NCBI GenBank assembly: GCA_965247965.1 | Contig: OZ252053.1 | Span: 5,208,001-5,272,000, forward strand | Direction: 5' to 3' | Length of the DNA: 64,000 nucleotides | DNA from: UBA7328 sp965247965 | GTDB lineage: Bacteria; Bacteroidota; Bacteroidia; Chitinophagales; Saprospiraceae | Shown here: one piece after another, positions 46,682 to 53,694 of the stretch | How the letters are laid out: each line of letters opens with the position of its first letter | Numbering within the stretch: the stretch's first letter is position 1 | Program-made: the position numbers and the translations under genes | Notes under the pieces: generated by a model | The model's input: the letters and a program-made list of their open reading frames with translations, nothing else | Told to the model about the DNA's origin: nothing | Database searches by the model: none

Positions 46682-48415
46682 TTACAATGTCGCGATTTGG
46701 TAGTGAAGTTCCAAATTAGTGCCTGGATATATGGTTTGGGTTTGGTTGAGAAGATGGCATAATTTTTCAGCAGCTTTATTCATTCTTGGATTGGATTGGG
46801 AGTAAAGGGAGACGGTTAATTTTTTAGATTTATAGTCACATTCCAGGTCAATTGGAGTTTTGATCAGACTTTTGATCAAACTTCGTTTTTCGTCTTTTGA
46901 CTTTTTAAAATGAGGCATCAATTTATTAGTCATTGACGTTTCGGCACGATAGCATATCATTTTTATTACGTTTTGGAACCTTTTACTTTCCATGTTGAGT
47001 GATGAGTATCTTATGGATTCAGGCATATCCTTGATTTTAATTTTGTAACTAACTGATTTGCGTTTGGTTATCAGTTGATTTTCCTGTTTTTCCAGGCCGT
47101 TTATCTGTTCTTGTACTTTGGATTGTTGTGTTTCCAGTTTGGATACATGGTCTACATTTTGCTTGCTAAGTTTTTCCTGGATGTCGAATAAGCGGGCTTT
47201 TCTTCGTTGGATTTTTTCTCTTACTTTTTTGAGGTAGTAACTAAGATTACTGTACTCCGGGTTGACTACATCAAAGTCTTTATCTATCTGATCCACAGTG
47301 TTTTGTACAATACTGTCCAACCTATAATCCAGTCGCATATATCGAAAGAAATTCTCCTGCGTCCAGCGGGCAAACATGTATAGTGCTACCGATAGAATGG
47401 CCAGTTTTTTGTTGGTCGTCAATACACTTGTCTGATGAGTGTCTTTGTTCAGTTTTCTTATTTCCCTCATCGGCACTTTATCCAGAACGATTTGCCTTTC
47501 ACTCAAGTCCATTTGCGTGTCTACACCTTCGATAGCCAACTGATGTGTTGTAAAATCATCAACATTCCACCGGTCTTCTACATTCTTACGATAGGTCAAC
47601 ACCGCCACCCGATGTTTTTCCCACAACATGCCGAAAAAAGCAGGACTGTATGCCTCCCTGTCAAAGACAATGGTAAAGCGCGGTAAATCAGGATCAGATT
47701 CCAATTGTTCATCACTGTATTTGCAGGGCATTTCATTTAGTAGCTTTGGTAAAATTTGCTCAATAATAGTTTCCTGAAGCTTCTGGTTCACCTGGCCTGT
47801 AACAAAAAAATAGGGAGAACCGTCTTGATTGTTGATCCAAAATTCCTGCATTCCCGGCAGGCATAACTTTTGACGTGATACGTATTTTTTACCCAATTTG
47901 GCTTTGTAACCATAATAAATCTGAACGTGTCCGTCTATGTAGTAAAACTCGTTTTGTTCCTCACTTGCCCAGTTTTGACCTAAGTCCATCATCCATGGCC
48001 CTGCTTTTTGCTGATTGGTGATCATATGCAGTTTGTTGCGCATGCATTTGGCTTCAGGTATGCGGTCTAGTCCGAGTAATTTGCCAAAGTCTCCGGGACT
48101 GATCTGCTTGAGCTGCTCCACGCTCTTGATGCGGCATAAATACATAAATGACAACAGCAAAATGATCACTTCTATGTAGTAGTAGCCCCGTTTCAATTCG
48201 TGGTAATGATCCCGATAGGTCAATAGACCACTCATGATCAAAAAGGGAAGTAAAAGAAGTACTCCGCCAAAGGACAGGGATTGACAGGATTCAAAATGTA
48301 ATGGGGTAGTTTCTATCTTACCGAAGGCGGCTTTTGTCCTTTCATCTACTCGTGTAGCTGCTACTCCCAAGACCTCTGATGCCAACAGATCCAACTCGTT
48401 TCTCTCAGCAGGCAA
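46682..48415 (-). CDS. IS-B2 OrfB transposase
   Basis: 577 residues, homologous along its whole length to IS-B OrfB. Shared blocks: GGVLLLLPFLIMSGLL, RIKSVEQLKQISPGDFGKLLGLDRIPEAKC, YIDGHVQIYYG, FDREAYSPAFF, RWTQENFFRYMRLDY, then the coiled-coil segment. These conserved Asp/Asp/Glu positions support the catalytic assignment in both. The start at 48415 is a TTG inside an open frame that continues upstream to the A9 run. Confidence 0.88.
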   Translation of the reverse strand: MPAERNELDLLASEVLGVAATRVDERTKAAFGKIETTPLHFESCQSLSFGGVLLLLPFLIMSGLLTYRDHYHELKRGYYYIEVIILLLSFMYLCRIKSVEQLKQISPGDFGKLLGLDRIPEAKCMRNKLHMITNQQKAGPWMMDLGQNWASEEQNEFYYIDGHVQIYYGYKAKLGKKYVSRQKLCLPGMQEFWINNQDGSPYFFVTGQVNQKLQETIIEQILPKLLNEMPCKYSDEQLESDPDLPRFTIVFDREAYSPAFFGMLWEKHRVAVLTYRKNVEDRWNVDDFTTHQLAIEGVDTQMDLSERQIVLDKVPMREIRKLNKDTHQTSVLTTNKKLAILSVALYMFARWTQENFFRYMRLDYRLDSIVQNTVDQIDKDFDVVNPEYSNLSYYLKKVREKIQRRKARLFDIQEKLSKQNVDHVSKLETQQSKVQEQINGLEKQENQLITKRKSVSYKIKIKDMPESIRYSSLNMESKRFQNVIKMICYRAETSMTNKLMPHFKKSKDEKRSLIKSLIKTPIDLECDYKSKKLTVSLYSQSNPRMNKAAEKLCHLLNQTQTIYPGTNLELHYQIATL

Positions 48416-48452
48416 AAGAATAGTCCCATTGGATGATACAGAATCGGTTGGT

Positions 48453-48905
48453 TTACCACTTTTTTTTTAACCGGCCTTTTCTGATATGATAGCGAAGTGC
48501 GCCTTCTGTAACTCCTAAAAGTTTAGCTGTATCGGCTACTCCATAGAAACCATCAAGGTACTTTTGGGCTTGATCCATCGCCCCTTCACTCAACTTATAG
48601 CAACTTCCTCTTTGTTCTTCTCTTTGGAAAAACCATTGTGATCCTTTTTCGCGCAAGGCTTTGGCATATCTTTGGATGTTCCGGTTGCCCACTCCCAATG
48701 TATCGGCTATTTCCTTTGGTCTACATAGACCTGACACTACAAGATTGGCTGTAATATATCGATAGCCTTGAAGGTCACTTTTCTCATGGCAGTATATCAC
48801 CGATCCGGAATGCATGTAGTAGACCATGTTCGAATCTGCGTACACAGCTGTATTTGCGTTTATTAATCGTGATGATGAGGGAAATATGGGAAGTCGCATT
48901 TGCAT
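48453..48905 (-). CDS. IS-B2 OrfA, helix-turn-helix protein
   Basis: 150 residues, related to IS-B OrfA (YRYITANLVVSGLCRPKEIADTLGVGNRNIQRYAKALREKG; then AKLLGVTEGALRYHIRKGRLKKKW). Both have the same two helix-turn-helix segments and both end just after a poly-A run preceded by a Leu codon. Confidence 0.85.
   Translation of the reverse strand: MQMRLPIFPSSSRLINANTAVYADSNMVYYMHSGSVIYCHEKSDLQGYRYITANLVVSGLCRPKEIADTLGVGNRNIQRYAKALREKGSQWFFQREEQRGSCYKLSEGAMDQAQKYLDGFYGVADTAKLLGVTEGALRYHIRKGRLKKKW
48460..48468 (-). other. A9 slippage site joining IS-B2 OrfA to OrfB
   Basis: OrfA reads TTA AAA AAA AAG TGG TAA. Loss of one A gives TTA AAA AAA AGT GGT AAA and a stop-free frame (SGKPTDSVSSNGTILLPAERN) into OrfB. 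The needed change is opposite in sign to that in IS-B (A8, needs one A more). Confidence 0.65.
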
Positions 48906-49148
48906 GATCTATCAAATAGTTTATGCTAAAATGCGACATTTGAATTTACGGTCAAATTCTCATAACTCCTTGATTATCTTTGTCCAGGTCTGGAGTTCTG
49001 AATTTATGCCCACAAACCATGGGTCATCAAATGGGATGGAATTGTCTATCATTTTTATACGGCTGTGGGTAGTGAAGGGAGGGTCATTGCACTGGCGACA
49101 TCTCAAGAAGATACCGGAATGTCAAACTAAACCTAACGCGGAATCATT

Positions 49149-51361
49149 GTGCAAAAGTTAGTCCAAATGGTGGTGGCCTTCCTGCTAATTACAATTAGCT
49201 GCAGCCCAAATTCGAAACAACTGTCCACTCATTCACAGCCGCAATCCAATCTCGATATGGCCAAAGAACTAGCGGATATCGAGGCGAGCTGCGATCCGCA
49301 AATTGCCTGGCATCTTAACGCCAAACTAGCGAATATTTACAAGTCGCGACTTGAGGCAGCTCAGGGACAGGAGCAACTCAAATGGCGATTTAAGTACGCA
49401 GAACAACTTCTCAATGCAGGTAAAACAGATGAAGCAATTGCACAATTTAAAACCGCAATACGCGATTTTGAAGCAATTGGAATTGCCCTTACCCCACAAA
49501 CGAAAATCGCTTATGAGATGCTGGCAATCGGTTATATGCGGTTGGGCGAAGAGGAAAATTGCTGTGCCAGGCATAACGAGGAATCGTGTTTCTTACCAAT
49601 TCAGGGAAAAGGGATTCACACAAGGCGAAAAGGCTCAGAACAAGCTATTGACCTGTATCTGAAGATCCTGTCGCACTTCCCTGGAGATCTTCAGTCCCGG
49701 TATCTGTTGAATATTGCCTATATGACTTTAGGTGATTATCCCGGTAAAGTTCCAGATGAGTATCTGATTCCCGATATCGGTAAAGCCTCAGGAAAATTCA
49801 ATCAAAAATTCAGGGACGTTGCAATCCAAACGGAGACAGATATTTTCGGTTTGTCTGGCGGCTGTTGTATAGAAGATTTTGATAACGACGGCCTGCTGGA
49901 TATTATGGCTTCATCCTATGGCCTTGGTGACCAGATGAAGTATCTGCACAATAATGGAAACGGGCAGTTTGAGGATGTCTCTGAATCAGCAGGGCTTGTC
50001 GGTCTGGTAAGTGGCCTGAACATGTTGCAAGCTGATTATAACAATGATGGCTTTACGGATGTCTTTGTCCTGCGTGGTGCTTGGCTTCAGGCTGCCGGGA
50101 ATCATCCCAATTCACTTTTGCGCAACAATGGCGACAATACCTTCACTGACGTCAGCAGGAAATCCGGGACATACTCCCTGCATCCTAGCCAAACGGCAGT
50201 TTGGAGCGATTTTGATCGTGATGGCTGGATAGATATTTTCATCGGAAATGAAGGGGGGAAAGACCTGATCCACCACTGCGAGCTATTTCGGAATAATGGC
50301 GATGGCACCTTTACTGATGTGGCAGCTCAGGCTGGAATGGATGTAAATCAATTTGTTAAGGGCGTATCGGCAGGGGACATCAACAACGATGGATGGCCCG
50401 ACCTCTATATATCTGTGCTCAACGGCCCGAACAAGCTCTTCCTAAACAAAGGCGCTCTAACAGATGGCTCTCTCCTCTTTGAAGATGTGACCGAAACGGC
50501 GGGCGTGGCAGGTCCATTTTCAGCTTCCCATGCTGGTTTTGGGACTACAACCAGGATGGATGGCAAGATATATTCGCTTCAAGCTATGATCTGGCAGGTT
50601 TCCAGAACATGGCAGGGCAGATCGCAGCAGAGTTTCTTCATGGCAAATCCGCATCGGGAAAGCCCTCGCTCTATCAAAACAATCGGGATGGGACATTCTC
50701 TGAAGTTGCTAAATCGCAGGGACTTGACAAACTCATGTTTGCAATGGGAAGTAACTTCGGTGATATCAACTCTGATGGATACCCAGACTTCTACATCGGA
50801 AATGGTGCCCCTGACTTTAGGATGATCATTCCAAATCGAATGTTTCTCAATGCTGACGGGGCCGGTTTTGAAGAGGTCACTTACGATGGCGGTTTTGGTC
50901 ACCTCCAAAAGGGACATGCCGTGAGTTTCGGGGATCTGGATAATGATGGCGATCAGGACATCTATTGCGTCATGGGTGGCTCCGTAGAGGGGGATACATA
51001 CCACAACTTACTTTTTGAAAACCCGGGTAACGACAATGCCTGGATCGCGCTTGAACTACAAGGAAGGAAATCAAATCGTAAGGCTATCGGAGCACGGATT
51101 ACGATTTCGTGCAAAACGAGAATAGGCGATATGAAGAACTGGTATCAGACTGTTGGGTCCGGTGGAAGTTTTGGAGGATCAAGTCTAAGGCTAGAAGTTG
51201 GCTTGGGCGAGGCTGTCGAGATTAATCATGTCCAAGTCATTTGGCCCTATGGCGAAGGCATTCCTGAAATGTTTAGGGGTCTGGAGGTATCAGGTACTTA
51301 TCTACTCGTCGAGGGTAGGGGTGTACCTCAAATTCTCCCAAGCCAATCGATCGAATTTTGA
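49149..51361 (+). pseudogene. FG-GAP/ASPIC-UnbV lipoprotein with a single-base frameshift
   Basis: The first frame (49149-50825) has a lipobox (ITISC), TPR-like helices (residues 60-200, including the conserved ENCCARHNEESCFLPIQGKGIH segment) and several FG-GAP/VCBS repeats (FDNDGLLDIMASS, DYNNDGFTDVFVLRG, DFDRDGWIDIFIGNEG). After GFG the frame is wrong. A second frame (50541-51361) continues DYNQDGWQDIFASSYDLAGFQNMAGQIAAEF and ends with the ASPIC/UnbV domain (AIGARITISC...VQVIWPYGEG). Adding one T to the T4 run at 50537-50540 restores one protein of about 737 residues. Calcium-binding D-x-D-x-D-G loops point to a surface protein. The frameshift could be a read error. Confidence 0.85.
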
Positions 51362-51452
51362 ATTCGAAAACCGGTAAAGTTGCGCATACATTGAAAACAG
51401 TCCTACCAAAACAGAAGTCCTGAAATCCCGGAAAACTGCTGATACAAAATAT

Positions 51453-51764
51453 TTGTGGAAACTAACATTTGCCAAGAGAAGTGAAGAAGAGATATATAAT
51501 CTGCACGATGATCCTTATTGCGTCAATAATTTAATTGATAACGCTGATTATAAAGCAATTGCCACGAAGTTGAGAAAAGAAATGGAAAATGAACTGAAAA
51601 AAGAAGCAGACCCCAGAATGTTCGGTGAGGGTGATATTTTACAGAATTACGAATCATCTAATATCAGATACAACAATGCATACAACAGGATAGTAGTAAA
51701 AAAGGAGAAATTGATCCCCACATGGATAAACCCATCCGACATTGAAACTGATTTTATCGAATAG
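51453..51764 (+). pseudogene. Sulfatase C-terminal fragment
   Basis: KRSEEEIYNLHDDPYCVNNLI and NADYKAIATKLRKEMENELKKE match the C-terminal subdomain of exported sulfatases (family: EELYDLxxDPxExxNLA). No catalytic part is in frame upstream. Confidence 0.7.
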
Positions 51765-51922
51765 ATAAAAGCGAGCGTTTCAAAGAGTTAATAATACTTG
51801 TAAATCTCAATTGTGAATTTGATCTTGCGCCAGGGCACCATTCCCGATATAGAAGTCAGGGAAAGGTTATATGCAATTTATCCCGAATTAGAAAAAGTGG
51901 ATAATACCAACTAATCAAAATT

Positions 51923-52216
51923 GTGAAATTGATAAAAGAGCTCGAATGCTACGCCAGCAAATTTCATGAAACACCCAATATCGACGCCCTGGCTGAACGG
52001 GGAATGCTATTTACCCAAGCCTATTCGGGCTCTACACTTTGTTCGTCGAGCCGGGCGGCTCTTCTCACCGGACGTTCACCGGCACGCTTGCATCTGGCCG
52101 ACTGGATCCAGGGTCAGAAGCAGATCAATCGCAAAACCGTTACTCCGGATTGGCAAACCCACATGGACCAGGAGCATTGTTTCCACCGACTTTGCAGATG
52201 TGCAGAAAAATCTTAG
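51923..52216 (+). pseudogene. Sulfatase N-terminal fragment with altered active-site motif
   Basis: KFHETPNIDALAERGMLFTQAYSGSTLCSSSRAALLTGRSPARLHLADWI is the start of an arylsulfatase-type domain. The formylglycine site normally reads C/S-x-P-x-R; here it is C-S-S-S-R, the Pro being lost. The frame then leaves the family after about residue 65. The piece before KFHETPN is not recognised. The fragment cannot be active. Confidence 0.75.
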
Positions 52217-52445
52217 CATCCGAAGGTTTTATGAATTTTGGATTACTCACAACAATTACTATCTTGGGATCTCTCAATTTCCGCTTTACCCTGTATTTGA
52301 TAACTGCATTAAAGCGCCCACAAAATGAATCAGGCTTGGCGAATAAGCAAAGCTCCACAACATCCCATTTTTCAATAGTCACTTTTCACATGTACGACGC
52401 ACCATCTATTTCTTTAAAATCTTGTGTGGCGGGACTTCAGCGCCA

Positions 52446-52530
52446 GTGGGAAGGGATTGTCTATCATTTTTATACGGCTGTGGGTAGTGAAGGTCGCGTC
52501 ATTGCCCTAGCCACATCAGAACCGATATGA
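52446..52530 (+). pseudogene. 3' remnant of a second GH43-like gene
   Basis: WEGIVYHFYTAVGSEGRVIALATS matches the last residues of the glycosidase split at 45641-49130 (WDGIVYHFYTAVGSEGRVIALATS) with one substitution, then EPI and a stop. Upstream sequence does not match. It is the tail of a paralogue or of a duplicated segment. Confidence 0.7.
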
Positions 52531-52579
52531 GTTTTTTTCAAAAACATCAGAACTGATCGTGACCCCTTTTTCCTTGCTC

Positions 52580-52619
52580 TTTGAAGTTTGCAACCCTCCT
52601 GCATCGGGCAGGCTTCAAA
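52580..52619. repeat. REP-like hairpin with nested GC-rich palindrome, left of the RAYT relic
   Basis: TTTGAAG (52580-52586) pairs with CTTCAAA (52613-52619). CCTGCATCGGGCAGG (52598-52612) forms an inner stem. Confidence 0.6.
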
Positions 52620-52675
52620 ACAATATTTTTCTTACATTCTTAACTAAATTTGGAAAAAGAGAAATCAAATAAACC

Positions 52676-52934
52676 ATGACTGATAGAAAGGGTTATGTTG
52701 TTACCGATCAATACGCATTACATTTTATCACATTTACTATTGTGGGTTGGGTTGATCTGTTTACACGTAAGGAGTGCAAAGATATTTTCATAGAATCCTG
52801 TAAAATTGCAAATAGTAGACAAACCCGGTGCGTATCTGTATAGCAGCGCAAGAAACTATCTTGGAAGGACTGATTGTTTAATGGAAATTGATGTTATTGA
52901 ACCAGATGTTCGAGATGGGTATGTGATGGTTTAG
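52676..52934 (+). pseudogene. REP-associated tyrosine transposase (RAYT/TnpA-REP) with internal deletion
   Basis: The N-terminal part (52676-52850) reads MTDRKGYVVTDQYALHFITF and TIVGWVDLFTRKECKDIFIES, as in the opening of RAYTs. It ends in TAG. In another frame the C-terminal part (about 52824-52934) reads YLYSSARNYLGRTDCLMEIDVIEPD, the usual RAYT tail. The middle, which would hold the HUH histidines and the catalytic Tyr, is missing, so the gene is dead. It sits between two hairpins, the standard RAYT arrangement. Confidence 0.75.
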
Positions 52935-52942
52935 TCATAAAT

Positions 52943-52965
52943 GTCTGAAGTTGCAAACTTCAGAC
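52943..52965. repeat. REP-like hairpin, right of the RAYT relic
   Basis: GTCTGAAGTT (52943-52952) and AAACTTCAGAC (52955-52965) pair almost perfectly around GC. It shares TGAAGTTTGCAA with the left hairpin. Confidence 0.7.
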
Positions 52966-53038
52966 AGTGCAGGGAGAATGACTGACCCATGTAAACTGCG
53001 ACTTTGCAACTATGTGGTGATTTGGCTAAATTTATTAA

Positions 53039-53329
53039 ATGATCACTCCTCAAGAAATAGAACAAAAAATACGGCTGATTAAACCGAAACTTGAACAGGA
53101 TTTTGGTATTGACAAAATCGGGTACTTCGGATCATTTGTAAATGGCAATTTTAGCGATGAGTCAGATATTGATATTCTCGTTATTTTCTCCAGAAGGGTT
53201 GGGTGGAAGTTTTTTGATTTAAAGGACTATTTGGAATCCATTCTAAAGAGGAAGATTGATTTAGTAACTGAGGGGTCTATCAAGAAACGATGGAGGAAGT
53301 CGATTATGAAGCAAGTCAAATATATATGA
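53039..53329 (+). CDS. MntA-type nucleotidyltransferase antitoxin
   Basis: A 96-residue minimal nucleotidyltransferase. The motif GSFVNGNFSDESDIDILV fits the family GS-x(10)-D-x-D signature (active site Asp pair in SDID). In MntA-HepT systems this protein AMPylates the HepT toxin at its Tyr. It ends KQVKYI with a TGA overlapping the next ATG (ATGA at 53326-53329), which is characteristic for these pairs. It lies in a region of decayed genes but is intact. Confidence 0.88.
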   Translation: MITPQEIEQKIRLIKPKLEQDFGIDKIGYFGSFVNGNFSDESDIDILVIFSRRVGWKFFDLKDYLESILKRKIDLVTEGSIKKRWRKSIMKQVKYI

Positions 53330-53694
53330 AAGATCGTGATTCTCTGACCTTCGTGGAAGACATGATCGATGCCATCACAAAAATTTTAACATATATTGAG
53401 ACTGTTGAAGGACGTTCAGGATTTATGTCAAATGAAATGGTCATTGATGCAGTGACCAGAAACTACGAAATCATTGGAGAAGCTTCAAACAACATACCAC
53501 AATCCTTAAGAGACAAATATCCTGAAATTCCGTGGAGACAAATGTACGGGTTAAGAAACTTTGCGGTACATGAATACCACATCATAGACCCGGCAATCTT
53601 ATGGGAAATTGCGGAAGATCACTTGACCCAAAATAAAACTCAACTGGAGAGTTTACTAAAGACGGAGAGAGTATGCCAAGACGAGGAACAGTGA
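53326..53694 (+). CDS. HepT-like (DUF86) toxin
   Basis: About 122 residues from the ATG at 53326 (MKDRDSLTFVEDMIDAITKI). A longer frame from 53290 exists but would overlap MntA more and lacks family support. An all-helical HEPN fold is expected, with the ribonuclease motif R-x4-H-x-Y clearly seen in RNFAVHEYH. The Tyr in that motif is the target of MntA AMPylation in known pairs. The last 21 bases overlap the longest frame of the next gene. Confidence 0.88.
   Translation: MKDRDSLTFVEDMIDAITKILTYIETVEGRSGFMSNEMVIDAVTRNYEIIGEASNNIPQSLRDKYPEIPWRQMYGLRNFAVHEYHIIDPAILWEIAEDHLTQNKTQLESLLKTERVCQDEEQ

Larger units (their letters stand above)
46659..49000 (-). mobile_element. IS-B2, divergent relative of IS-B
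   Basis: 2342 bp, terminal repeats CAGAACTCCAGAC and GTCTGGAGTTCTG (first nine bases as in IS-B), 5-bp duplication AATTT (46654-46658 and 49001-49005). Same two-gene layout as IS-B, with proteins clearly diverged. Confidence 0.93.
45641..49130 (+). pseudogene. GH43-like lipoprotein split by a divergent IS-B relative
   Basis: The parts are 45641-46658 and 49006-49130. Removing the IS and one AATTT duplication gives a continuous frame: ...SEDFDSIYAHKPWVIKWDGIVYHFYTA... ending ATSQEDTGMSN, about 380 residues. It has a lipobox (AIVISC), then KIVDSPTIYRENGSWHMTYIVYE and AQIAKIDDLYVMFYFGAHYREGAFERFA, typical of GH43/GH130-like propellers. In its current state it reads into the IS and would lack the last blade. 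It follows the previous glycosidase by 31 bases. Confidence 0.88.

Noticed and set aside
51780..51912. Short frame ending IYPELEKVDNTN as a gene
   Set aside because: No start, no recognised motif, and it lies among gene scraps. It may be another 3' remnant but I cannot support a call.
53290..53694. Longer HepT start at 53290
   Set aside because: It overlaps MntA by 40 bases and adds residues with no family likeness. The ATG at 53326 with the ATGA overlap is normal for such pairs.
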